NCBI GenBank assembly: GCA_015698045.1
Contig: BLAL01000321.1
Location: 247,182-311,181 of the forward strand
DNA length: 64,000 bases
DNA from: Rhizophagus clarus
Taxonomy: Eukaryota > Glomeromycota > Glomeromycetes > Glomerales > Glomeraceae
Reading direction: 5' to 3'
Shown: positions 22,247 through 32,526 of the stretch, piece after piece
Layout of the letters: every line of letters begins with the position of its first letter
Numbering within the stretch: the stretch's first letter is position 1
The notes under the pieces: model-generated
Database searches by the model: none
Seen by the model: the letters and a program-made list of their open reading frames with translations, nothing else
Told to the model about the DNA's origin: nothing
Program-made: the position numbers and the translations under genes

Positions 22247-22925
22247 TTATCTTCGGTGACGATACGTAGGTAGGTTTCTTGCCCTTCTACGATCGTGTTG
22301 CGTATCTAAAATAAATTGGTTAATTTAAGATGTGAATAAACTTTAATTATAGAAATTTTATAATTACTTCGTCTTTCCCAAAATCTCGATCTAAATGTGC
22401 GATAATATCTTGCTCCGATACGCGACCATCTTCTTCCAGGGACACCGCTACGATAAAGGCAAAAACTCGAAATATCAAAAAACGAAATAATATTTAGTTA
22501 AATATTTTCAATTTTAAGCAAATATTTTTTTTTTGCCATTATATTTTTCATACATGGTATTCCCTGAGAAGATTCCTCCATTTTTGGTGGCATCGTTGTA
22601 CCGTGAACCTCGAAGTTCTAAAATGACGATTTAGTCTGATTCAAACGAACGAATTAGTTGGATTAAAGATAATAATTCTATTTTTAACATATTTTAACAT
22701 ATTAAATATTATACATATGAACCTTCTTGCGATTGACCTCCAGAATCTCGATCGATCTCTCCCGTATTCGTTATGAAATTCGTCATTTCTTCTTCTTTTT
22801 TCTTCCACCAAGTAATCGGTGTATTCATCGAACCATTGAATAGGACGAGAGTGGTGACAAGGCTGGCGATGGGGCTGGCGATGAGAGTGACGATGGGACT
22901 GGCGATGAGAGTGACGATTGGGCAT
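22247..22925 (-). CDS. Myb/SANT-like accessory protein of hAT copy 1
   Basis: Four exons: 22925-22723, 22617-22554, a third ending near 22370, and 22305-22247. Exon 1 has an H-R-Q/P repeat tail, then LVEEKRRRN, HNEYGRDR and FWRSIARR. Exon 2 has CHQKWRNLLREYH, the usual Myb/SANT QC..KW.NL signature. Exon 3 has GRRWSRIGARYYRTF and FWER, and exon 4 an arginine-rich end. A start at 22958 would add 11 residues, but the Plavaka homologue starts at the equivalent of 22925. The exon 2/3 junction is one base out of frame with any acceptor I can see, so the gene may be broken. Likely DNA-binding, perhaps to element ends. Exon 1 uses the uncommon donor GTTCAT. Confidence 0.55.
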
Positions 22926-22959
22926 ATTTACAAAATTAAGATGTGAGGAAAAACGCAAA

Positions 22960-23259
22960 AAGAATGAGATGAGTAAATCGTAAAATATCCTTTTATAAAT
23001 AAAATTTGGACAATTCCTTTTTGTTCCCTTTCTTCAAAATACTGATTTATTAGTTTGCATCATTAAATTTAAATATCATCCTTAAAATAATAAATCTTTG
23101 TTTATTCTCTTTGTTCTTAAAAAAAAATCATTTTTTTTAAAAAAAAATCAGAATATTTTGTACATCCCTTAAAAAAAAATAAAAAAATCAGTGCATAATA
23201 CATACAATGTGATTTGTATAAAAAAGTCATCTTGCATCGTTAAACAAATACCGATATAA
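22960..23259. other. AT-rich promoter-side spacer of the hAT Myb-like gene
   Basis: A/T-rich with runs of A and T; no ORF. It separates the Myb-like gene from the CACAAATT module. Confidence 0.4.
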
Positions 23260-23264
23260 AATTA

Positions 23265-23500
23265 CTAATCATCATCCCTGTGTGATAAAATTTAATTGTT
23301 AACTTCTTTCTCTTTCTTTAGAGCACACATTGAACACGAATCAACACAAATTTAACAAAATTTGGCTAAAACGAGCGAAATTTTACCAGAATTATCAGCA
23401 CAAATCGAACACAAATCGAACACAAATTGAACAAGATCGAAAGAGTTCGTTTGCATCACGTCGGTGTTGTTTAAATTTCGTCACACAAAAATTTTTTAAT
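23265..23500. repeat. CACAAATT-rich module shared with Plavaka
   Basis: Read on the plus strand, the order is ATCATCCC, GTGATAAA, repeats of AACACAAATT, TTTGGC.AAA, TTTTACCAGAATTATCA, repeats of GAACACAAAT, and GTCACAC. The same order occurs at 47577-47790 and, inverted, at 53516-53740 in the Plavaka element. In all three it starts about 100 bp beyond a stop codon and points against the gene. This suggests a shared binding or 3'-end module. Confidence 0.65.
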
Positions 23501-23603
23501 TTAAACTCTTAAATAAATCAATATAATTATAAACTTATTTACAAATTTACTTTATTAATAAAAGAATTATTGTTATAATGATTTCCTAAAAATAAAGAAA
23601 AAA

Positions 23604-25895
23604 TTATTCTTCTTCATCTACATCATCTACATCGATGAATTCATTCAATAAATCCTCTACATTATAATCAAAATTTCCTCCCCCATCGCTTTCTTGTTCG
23701 CTTTCTTGCTCATCATCATTGCCATCATCTGTATTAATTTTTTCGTATTCTTCTTCAGATTCATCTAAAATGTCGTCTGGGATCTCTCCAATTTCTTCAA
23801 TTATTAATTTGTGTGACAAATCAACAAATTTATCGATCCATACATGTTCTATTAGGACAACACAATTATCTGAAGGAACTGTAATTTGATTAGGTAAACT
23901 TTCATTTGATAAAACATCACATTCATCATCATCATCATTAGTTTCTGCCAGAGCCTCTGCAATTCGAATGTTCATTTCAGTTTCGCTAATACGAGTATCA
24001 TTTTTTTCTATACCATAAAAACCAAGCTCTTTCTTAGCATTGGACTTCCAATGCATGATCATTTTAGCCATGGATTCTAGTCGACTTATATTCAAATTTA
24101 AACGCCGATCATTAAATAGCCAGCCAAGTGTTGAGAATCCTCGTTCGCAATTTGCGGAATTTGGACAAATCGCTAATAGATGGCGAGTGACTCTTGGGAG
24201 GCTGTTCGGTCGAGGGTCAGTATCGATCAAATTCCACCAATTTAGAGGATCGTCTAGAGAACAAGATTCATCAAGATCAAAGGGTGGTTTATTATCACGG
24301 TAGTCCTTAATTTGCTCGCATAGAGCCCTGGATTCTTTAAGATCAAATCCTAACCTTTTACCAATTGTAGTAGCGCACCTCACGATTCTTGAATAAGCTT
24401 TGGCTGTGAGAGGCTTACTTCTAAATCAGGGATCTAGGAAAAAGCAGGTTATATATTTGTCATCATCGAACTCTTTGAATCTTTCGTTCATCACGTTGAA
24501 ACAATGGTTACAGAAGTTTTGATTAAATGATTTGGGTAATTGTTTCAAAACTGCTGATAGTCTTATCAAACTTAAAAAACAATCTCCAAGCGTCGCTGAT
24601 CTTGATTCTAAAGCCAAGACGGCTTTTCTCAATGGATTTAAAATGAATGAAAGAATTCGTAAATCGGAAAAAAAATTCTGTGTTTGGATAACACGTTTGA
24701 CCTTATCGTTCAACAAATTACTTTCATTAGTAATAATTTTTTCTAGTACTGGTTCCAACCTAATTACCGAATCTACTGATTCGCTAGCCATTGTCCATCA
24801 CGTCTTACAATATAACTTAATGCCTCCTCCATGAATACTATTCTCTTTGATGAGTTGTGTGAGTTTGGCTCCAGCTTGATGGGAATTTTTAAAAAATGAA
24901 GCTAATGTATTAACTTTTCGTAATAAACGATCTCCAAAACTTTCTTTAAGTATATCACACGCGATAAGATTGACCACATGTGCTATACATCATACGTTTT
25001 CGATGTTAGGGTATTTCTCTTCAATAATTTTGCGTGCATTCCGAACGTTTGAGGCATTATCGGACACAATAGCCGATATTTTATTCGGGCCGATCCTTTC
25101 AATTATTTCTCCAATCACTTCGGCTACGTAATTACCTGTATGCGAATGTTCTGACAAATCTTGAAGTTTATACAAATACTCTTCTCTCGACGGAGTCATA
25201 ATAACAAAATTCCATATAGAACGATGAGTGGGGGACGTTCAACCATCGAACGCTAAATTATATTAATATTAATATTATTACTTAAAAACACATTAAGAAT
25301 ATTGTTTTAAAAAAGTATAAAAAAAGTATTAAAAACCTAAAGTCAAATTAGCTCCATTTTCAATGACGGATGTGACAGTTGAGTTCACCATTGATAATTC
25401 CCGCTCAAGTAACTGATCTGACAAAAATTCTCTGGTTGGCAGCTCATACGAAGAATTAAGCTCCTTTACAAAGTTAATAAAAAAAGGGTGCTCGACTATC
25501 CAGAATAAAATACCACATGCAACGAAAAATTTAGCCAAGGCACGATTAATCCTAGTTACTCTACCATTAGGAATTTTTGTGGAATCATGGTAGTCTGTAA
25601 TATTTAACTGATTACTCCCAACAATTTTTCTTTTTTTATTAACTTTATCTTCACGCTCTAATATTTTATTCAAATATTTTCTAACAATGGGTCCTGGAGC
25701 TTCCGAGCAGTGGTTCGCAAAGTGCTCTTCAAGTTTTGATATATCACCTCGTGACCATGAAAAATTACAATATTTACAAGTGGCATGATATTTTCCTGAA
25801 CCAACGGGATTTCCTCCAATAGCATCCTCCCAGGTAGAGCTGGGAGGCCTACCACCTTTATTTTTATTTTTTTCTAAGTCTAAAGTGCTGGTCAT
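23604..25895 (-). pseudogene. hAT transposase, BED finger to dimerisation domain, four TGA codons
   Basis: Exon 1 (25895-25337) encodes MTSTLDLEKN and a BED zinc finger (CKYCNFSW...HFANHC). Exon 2 (25252-23604) holds the RNase H-like core (AFDG, SDNASNVRNARK, CIAHVVNL) and the hAT C-terminal dimerisation block (CPNSANCERGFSTLGW), then an acidic tail. The frame of about 735 codons is intact except for TGA at 25239-25241, 24990-24992, 24798-24800 and 24426-24428. Expected residues there are W, R, R and R. The intron donor is GTTTTT. The same four TGA codons occur in the other two copies. Cut-and-paste transposase by family; inactive unless the TGA codons are read through. Confidence 0.85.
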
Positions 25896-26429
25896 ATTGA
25901 AATGTGTATAAAGTTTTTTATTTTGTACGTGTTTAAGTAAAAAAAGTAATGCAAGGCAAACACGAAGTAATTTAAAAAATCCATAACAGATAATCATATG
26001 ATTTGGTTCAAATTTCAAGGTATAGCCGTAACAGTTGGGGATTATAACAGTAAAATGATAAATAAAAAAAGGAGTTAAAGGAGTTAAAGGACAAAAAGTA
26101 ACTGATTATCTTTGATATTAATGATGTCAGATCATTTCCTGAATGACCGTCAGATATGATTGGTTGTGTGTCATGTGGTGGCTGAATTTTATTTTGTTAC
26201 ACTAATTATATTATTAGAAAAATGAAACTATGCCAAAACTATATTAAAGTATTAATATATATTATGCCGAAACTATGCCAAAATGCCGAAACTGTTTTGG
26301 CATTTCGGCAGTTTCGGCAGTTTCGGCATTTCGGCATTTTTGGCTGCTTGCCGAAACCTAGTTTTGGCAGTTTCGGCAGTTTCGGCATGCCGAAACTCAC
26401 TAGTTTCGGCAAGCAACCTTAAATCAAGT

Positions 26430-26641
26430 TAGTTTCTAGCTCTGATAATAATAGTGAAGGAAAAGTGGATGTATTGTTAAGTTCGCTTTCGCCTTCTCCA
26501 TTACCAATCAACAAGGCTATATTGACTCATGACGACTTGGTAGAGTTTATCAAGGACTTGTTCGGGCAAATCAAGTGGGTATTTGATCGCCAGATAGAAT
26601 CGCAGGAATCAATGAAGCGGGTAAAAACAGAAGTTAAGTGA
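26430..26641 (+). pseudogene. PD-(D/E)XK nuclease-like gene, 3' part
   Basis: Continues the frame broken at 21698. The codons following the TSD read VSSSDNNSEGK, then LTHDDLVEFIKDLFGQIKW, ending KRVKTEVK and TGA at 26639-26641. The exact in-frame continuation across the 8-bp TSD shows that the hAT inserted into a coding sequence. A second copy of this half is at 40085. Confidence 0.6.
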
Positions 26642-26812
26642 GACTGTGAGATAGTCTTGTCTTATTCAAAAAATAATCGTATGAATAGACATTAGACACT
26701 AGTATAGAAAAAAAGATGTCAAGTATCCCGAGCAAAGTCCTGATCATTGTATTTATTTTTTAATTCTGCATTAATAAGGCGATTCTTTACATTTGTTGAA
26801 TAACCCAATAAT

Positions 26813-27560
26813 GTCATACGCTCAATCCTCTGATTCATTAAGAGAATTAAATACAAAGCTCTTAGTTGAGATTGCTGAGCTTAGAAAGAAATTTGCTAAG
26901 ATCGAGGCCGAGAATGCTAAGATTCCCAAACTTAGAAAAGAGGTTGCTGAGGATGAGGTTGAGAAATGAAGCCGAGACAGGTGCTCAAGGCCAGAAGTGA
27001 TTAGGTGGAGAAAACTATATCGCATTATTCAGTTTCCACTAAACTCGAATCCTAAGAATGCTGAGTAATGTTCGGAAAGGTGGAATAAAGAAATCTATTC
27101 AGAAAATGCTAATGAAGAAGTGATAACAGAAAAAACGAAATATCAAATATATTTAATAATTTACAGGTATTACTTCGATGAAAAATTGAAATTTATAACA
27201 TCGGTTATTTTTCAAAGTAATCTTGGTAGCAGCTTATGTCAATTTGTATGAAAGTATGGTCAGGATTGTACTCATTGAAAAATAGCAATTTTTCAAAATA
27301 TTTTTGGAGCAGCATCTCCTGTAACATATGAAAATCTAATTAAAATTGCTAAATATGAATTAATTTGTGTTGAAAAGGTGATCACTTATAAAGACACGAC
27401 TTTAAAGTGGTTCTTAAAGAAAAACTAAAAAACCATCAGCCGTTATGTTAAGATTCATGGAGAAAATGTAATGTAGCTCCAACTTATTGAAAGGAGCTAG
27501 AATTATATAGTAAATGGCAAAATTATTTAGAGATTTTAGGTATTGGATAAAGTAACAATA
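26813..27560 (+). pseudogene. Coiled-coil protein relic
   Basis: ATG 26813 opens a 51-codon frame with a heptad-like leucine pattern (LRELNTKLLVEIAELRKKF), typical of short coiled-coil proteins common in this group. After the stop at 26966, protein-like pieces continue in shifted frames: NPKNAE, ERWNKEIYSEN, EVITEKTKYQIYL, then YYFDEKLKFIT after an acceptor near 27168, and CQFV.KYGQDC. Several stops and shifts make it a pseudogene. The family is not named with confidence. Confidence 0.45.
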
Positions 27561-27589
27561 TCATTTGCCCGTCACATCAGTAATGCGTA

Positions 27590-28015
27590 CGTCTTTGTTT
27601 TGGCCGTCAGATCTAGTAACGGGCGCATTTTTTGCTCTGCCCATCAGAGACAACAACTGGCACGCGCATCAGAAACCAAAACAGACACGCGATATTTAGG
27701 CCCGTTAAAGATGACAACCGGGTACGCGCGTCAGAAACCAAAATAGGCACGTAATGTTTAGGTCCGTTAAAGATGACAACCGGGCATGCGCGTCAGAAAC
27801 CAAAATGGGCACGCGATGTTTAGGCCTGTTAAAGATGACAACTGGGCACGCGCGTCAGAAACTAAAATGGGCACGCGATGTTTAGGCCTGTTAAAGACGA
27901 CAACTAGGCACGCGCGTCAGAAATTAAAATGGGTACACGTTATTTGTGCCGTTAGAGACCACAACCGGTATGCGCGTCTGATACTACAACAGGTACGCGA
28001 TGCTTGCCCGTTATG
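27590..28015. repeat. 62-bp GC-rich ACGCG tandem array in a promoter
   Basis: TTTAGG recurs at 27695, 27757, 27819 and 27881 with unit core GGGCACGCGCGTCAGAAAC; about 6-7 units including decayed edges. Much richer in G+C than its surroundings. It ends about 35 bp before the TATA motif of the next gene. ACGCG/ACGCGT is the core of MCB-type cell-cycle sites in fungi; a link here is inference. Confidence 0.8.
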
Positions 28016-28050
28016 GCAATGATGCTTTTATTTTTTTTCCACTTGTATGA

Positions 28051-28060
28051 TATATAAAGG
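28051..28060 (+). promoter_or_regulatory. TATA box of the 250-aa gene
   Basis: TATATAAAGG lies 40-50 bp upstream of ATG 28100, directly after the ACGCG array, at a spacing that fits a short 5' leader. The same arrangement is present in the duplicate. Confidence 0.6.
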
Positions 28061-28099
28061 ATCTCAGTCCGCAAATAATTTTTCTCCAAACTTACAATC

Positions 28100-28916
28100 A
28101 TGAGCAAAAATATAGAAAAGCAAGCTGTAACTGTAACTAATAGTTTAAAACACGTTATTAAAAATTTAAAAAAAAATTCTTATTTATTTGTTGATGAGGA
28201 GACTAAAAAAATTATTTTTAATAATAATGTTTTTGAATATGATGAAAATTTTATGATTAAACGTTCCAACCATTCCGAATCAGAAGTCCTTGGGAATGCA
28301 AATTTTAATATTGAAATGGATTATAGTGAAGAAAGCGATAGTGTAGGTTAATGCTTATTTATATTTATTAATTATGATTTACTTTACTTACTTTATTTCA
28401 AATTAGTATAAAGATAATAAAGAGAATATCAACAAACGAAGAGGCGGTAAAAAGAAGAAAAAAGAAGCAAAAGCTGATGATATAATAATTTTCTTAACAG
28501 ATTATATTGAAGATGAAAACAAAGTCGAACTTGTAGATTTTGATATTCCTCACGAAGATTACAGAAGAAATTTTATAAAAAAAATGCTTGTAGATACAAA
28601 GGGTCATGCTTCAAAAGAAGTATACCAAAATCTTTTCAATATCGCACACTTCGAGAAAACATGCATTAAGAGAAAACTCCCTTATATGGAATATATGAAA
28701 TCAGAATCAGTAGGATTATATAAAAAAAGTTTAAGTGCAATTTTAAAAAGATCCAGGCGTTTTTTTCATGTAGCGCAACATTGTAAACATTGGACTGAGT
28801 GTAAAGTTGCTCCCAGTTATTGGGATGACATTTCTGAAGAACTATGGAATAGTATTTTAGGCGAATTTGATTTGGTTGCAGAATGGGAGGAATATATGAA
28901 ATTAATTAATCAATAA
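28100..28916 (+). CDS. Unrecognised 250-aa lysine-rich protein, two exons
   Basis: Exon 1 is 28100-28342 (81 codons) and exon 2 is 28407-28916 (169 codons), joined through a GTAGGT donor and a TTAG acceptor with phase 0. The product has a charged N-terminus, a basic stretch KRRGGKKKKKEAK after the junction, and an aromatic C-terminal half with YRRNFIKKM, HVAQHCKHWTEC and PSYWDDISEELWN. I do not recognise the family; the basic patch would fit a nuclear or nucleic-acid-binding role, but that is a guess. It has the best promoter in the window (ACGCG array plus TATA). A duplicate with the same predicted protein is at 41756. No lesion, so likely functional. Confidence 0.75.
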
Positions 28917-29210
28917 AGCACCGCGTGCCATGATTCCAAATAAGATTAACTTGTACAAAAAATTTTATACAATTTTTTTTTGTAAAAAACGGAGATTTCT
29001 GGTTGGAATCGGATATTTTTCTGGTTATATTAAATTATATTATCAAAAAACTTTATCAAAAAAAAAATTCTAAAATAATTTATCATTTTAAGTATGTCAA
29101 TTTTACATTATGCTAATTTGCATAACAAAATTAATGTTCGCTTATTTAAAAAAGAATAAATACTACTCTCTGCATCATGTGACGACGTGAAAAAAATATT
29201 TTTGTAAATT

Positions 29211-29840
29211 ATGAATATTCCAGAACCATCAGCAAGGCGCACTTGCATGTTACAAATTACGTTACACTGATTGATACATCACGTTCTTTCTTATCTCATT
29301 GAACGTCTAGAATTAGTTTCTACTTATCTTCTTGTTACACTTCTTACATTCTCATTGTTTCCTGAATACACATTTGCATCTGTAAATAGTGAACTTATTA
29401 ATAATGAAATATCACTTGATTTTAGTTCTATTAATGATGATTGTATTGGAAAATTTGGATTTGATAGATGTAGAATTTTAGAAATAACGAATCTTACAAC
29501 AATATCTTTTGGTCTTATTGTATTATTTACTTGTTATATAATTGAACTTAGAGCCAAAGAAGGAAGTTTGACCTTTAAAATTATAAAGCCTTTCAAATAG
29601 TTCCATATGACTTTATTAACAGTTTTTCTGGGTTTTGCATCAGGGTATTTACTTAGTAATAATACTAGAGTTACAAAGATAGCTTTTGGAATTACTATTG
29701 TGGCTTTTACCAGATTAGTTAGTTATTTTGGTGATAAACCTGAAACAATTAATACAATAATTTCTAGGTATTTAAATTTAAATAGTTGTGATGATATATC
29801 GGATGTAGCAGAAATAATAAGTAAAAATAATAATGAATAA
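29211..29840 (+). pseudogene. Membrane protein with two nonsense codons
   Basis: One frame runs from ATG 29211 to TAA 29838-29840 (209 codons plus stop). It is broken by TGA at 29268-29270 and TAG at 29598-29600. Hydrophobic segments: LVSTYLLVTLLTFSLF, LTTISFGLIVLFTCYII, MTLLTVFLGFASGYLL and a weaker one near ITIVAFTRLV. This is a probable four-pass membrane protein of unknown family. Both stops are shared by the duplicate at 42865, so they predate the duplication. TTG or internal-ATG starts after each stop are possible but not supported. Confidence 0.5.
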
Positions 29841-30111
29841 CACTATTGAGTTTCAAACAATTGAATTTGAGAAACAAATAAACAAATCAAAAGTACAAAT
29901 TAAAATGACACATAATGAAGAAAAGAATAAGGGCTTGAAAATTGAAATTGAAATAATAGATCAAAGATATAATTTAAAAAAGGAATTTAACGTTGGAGTT
30001 GAAACAGAAATAAGAGAAATAATAAAGGACAAAATATTAGAAATTATAGAAAATAGTAAAACATTAGATGATATACAGTGTGATGTGAAACCAGTTTCAG
30101 GGGATGTCTAA
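29833..30111 (+). CDS. Small charged protein overlapping the membrane ORF
   Basis: A 92-aa frame whose ATG overlaps the stop of the preceding frame (ATGAATAA). Composition is Lys/Glu/Ile rich with a beta-then-helix look (FEKQINKSKVQIKM, LKIEIEIIDQRY, then a helical EIREIIKDKILEIIENSK). No family recognised. It could instead be the C-terminal exon of the membrane-protein gene after a frameshift. Same frame present at 43487. Confidence 0.4.
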   Translation: MNNTIEFQTIEFEKQINKSKVQIKMTHNEEKNKGLKIEIEIIDQRYNLKKEFNVGVETEIREIIKDKILEIIENSKTLDDIQCDVKPVSGDV

Positions 30112-32422
30112 AGCAGGATAAATCACGTGATTATCAGAAAATATTTGTCACCTATGTCATACTCTCTACACTTTCATTTTTATTAAGTATTCTGGCAACA
30201 GAAATCTTTCGGTTAATAAAATCCTATATGTAATGCAGGTCAAAAATGTGTATAAATTAGGCGACTTACCCCCGCTTTAGACGACTCCCAATTTTGAAAA
30301 TATGGCAAACCTAATTTATAAGTTAAGCATGTAATTTTTATGATAGATCTTCAGTTAACTCTATAAATGCACCTTTTATAAATGCATTCTCATGCTTTAC
30401 CTCAGTCTCAAATTTATATGACCTTTAATTATTTGCTCTTTATAAATGCATACCTTCTTCAAATGCACACTTTTTTTCAGTTTCAATCGGCATGCATTTA
30501 TAATTAACTGTATAATTTAAAATAGAAGTTCAATAAATTAATAAAACCAGTTCTATATTTTGTCTGAGTATTTATGAAATTCTTATGATTGATAATTGGC
30601 TTCATTTTAGCAATACTAGTAGCAATCCTAGTATAGATTTTTCATATAGTGAAAAACAAAATTATGTTTCTGTGCCAATCCATTTTAAAAATAAAAATTA
30701 ATTTTTACTTTTTTTTAAATACTGTGATACTATCTGTTGTAAACAGTATAAAAATATACTATATGCACATAATATATACAAATAAAGTAATTTAAGAGAA
30801 AATTTAAAAGAAATAAAAAATAATGAATAAGTTTAATTATAACAACCTAATTGGTACATTTTTATTGGTCAGTTTGAATTACGTGTCATTATACAAATCC
30901 AAAAAGGAAATTTTTATTTCCAGAAAAAATGAAAAATTTTATTATACAAAGTTATACAGGCATCCAAAAAAGGAAATTTCTTTGCCAATCACTTAGCGAA
31001 AAAAGGGTTGTTATTAAATAAGTTAAAAATGAATTTAAAATCATCTTTGTCATCATAAATAAACTTGCTGAGGAGGCAAAAATACATCTATTATAATATT
31101 TTTTAAAAATCTATATATTATAAACTTTTTTATAATTTTTTTTAAGGTTATTACAAATAATATTTATAATAGGTTGTTATAAATACATTTATTTATTAAT
31201 AATAAATGGAAATAAAAAATTATATACATTGCATAAAATTATTTGTGGACTTAATATCTATAAAGTTATTTTTTAAAAAAAATGAAATTTATGGTGTTAT
31301 ACTATTTGATCATTTAATTATAAATCTGATTAGATTTAGCTAAAAAAAATTGACTATTAATTATATGCATTTTTTTAAAATCAGAATTACAATATTATTA
31401 GTTAGTTTCTAATTTAAAAAATAAATTTTTGGCTAGTATTATCTAAAATTATCTAAAAAAAGAAAGATCTATACAATTTTTTTGAACTATTATACATAAA
31501 CTTAAACTTAATTCCTATATATATATTTTTGGATTTTTTTTAAACTTACTATAATAATTCTAGCGTTTTGAATTTTTAGTTTAATTCTGTTTTTGTTTTT
31601 GATTTGACTTTCTTATATAAAATTTTATTAAAAGTATTTTCAGTCTAAAATTTTTACTGAAAAACATTTTTAAGTTATATATTTAACTAAAATATTTTAA
31701 GTTAAAAATCTTAAAATCTTATCAAAAAATGTTTTTAATTTGAAAAATTAGTACTGGGTTTATTTTTAAATTAAAAAATGAAATTGAAATCATTTTTTTT
31801 GAAAAACTTTTCAAACTGAAAATATTTTTAGATAAAGTTTTTTAACTAAAAAAATATTTTTCAATTAAAATATGATCTTGAAAATATTTTTCAATAAAAA
31901 TTGTAATCTAAAAAGCATCCAATAAGAAACTAAATTTAGAACTGAAAATAGAACCAAAAATGAAACTGAACTAAAAATTCAGAGCTTTAAATAATTCTTT
32001 TATATTTAAAAACAATTTTTTAGAAACATCAAATTTAAAGAAAAATAAATCCAGGATTATTTTGCAATAAATTCAAGAATCATACATTATTGTTCTTTAT
32101 ATATAGCTATCTTCTTGTTTTTTTACCTTAAAATTTTTTTTATTAAAATATTTTAATGAAATTTTTTTTAAAATTTTGATTTTTAAGTATAGATTATAGC
32201 TGGATAATCAAGAATTGAATTATAATAGTCAGCATTATATAATCTCAGCCTTATTCATTGAATTATAATGCTCAATAGCACTTTAATTTTAATTTAATTT
32301 CTCGTATCACATGATTACTTTGATTTTTATTGGCGGGACCATAACCTTAATAATTCTTTAAAAGGAAATTTTACCGCACCTTAGTGAATGGTTACAAAAT
32401 TTATAGTTAACTTAAAGATTAG
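30112..32422. other. AT-rich gene-free region with one MITE
   Basis: A MITE-like unit lies at about 30352-30511: its ends are CAGTTAACTCTATAAATGC and, reverse complemented, CAGTTAATTATAAATGC, with TATAAATGCA motifs inside. The remainder is A/T-rich sequence with decayed repeats (AAAATATTTTTCAA type near 31620-31900) and no supportable gene. It ends at the TA at 32423-32424, the empty target of the Plavaka insertion seen in the duplicate. Confidence 0.55.
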
Positions 32423-32424
32423 TA
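32423..32424. other. Empty (pre-insertion) Plavaka target site TA
   Basis: The sequence GATTAGTATGACAGTG is continuous here. In the duplicated segment the same sequence is split at TA by the 9.7-kb element, with TA on both sides (46077-46078 and 55775-55776). Confidence 0.9.
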
Positions 32425-32526
32425 TGACAGTGAATTACTCATCTGCTACCATTTTTGGGACCTCTGCATCTATCATTTAACACTAGAGAATCTGTTTTCT
32501 TAGTATTTTGAGGGTTCTTTGATTTA

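Larger units (their letters stand above)
21699..26421 (-). mobile_element. hAT element, copy 1 (TSD AATCAAGT)
   Basis: The terminal inverted repeats are TAAGGTTGCTTGCCGAAAC. They are flanked by a perfect 8-bp duplication AATCAAGT at 21691-21698 and 26422-26429, the size typical of hAT. Subterminal regions hold many GCCGAAAT/GCCGAAACT repeats. Minus-strand contents in order are the transposase, a CACAAATT-rich module, a Myb/SANT-like gene and a conserved 133-nt element. Length 4723 bp. Confidence 0.92.

Noticed and set aside
24040-24303. Plus-strand frames inside the hAT transposase (also 24532-24834 and copies)
   Set aside because: Antisense shadows of the conserved transposase frame.
27543-28022. 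Plus-strand frames across the 62-bp array
   Set aside because: Repeat translations in a promoter position; the unit length of 62 is not a multiple of 3, so frames drift.
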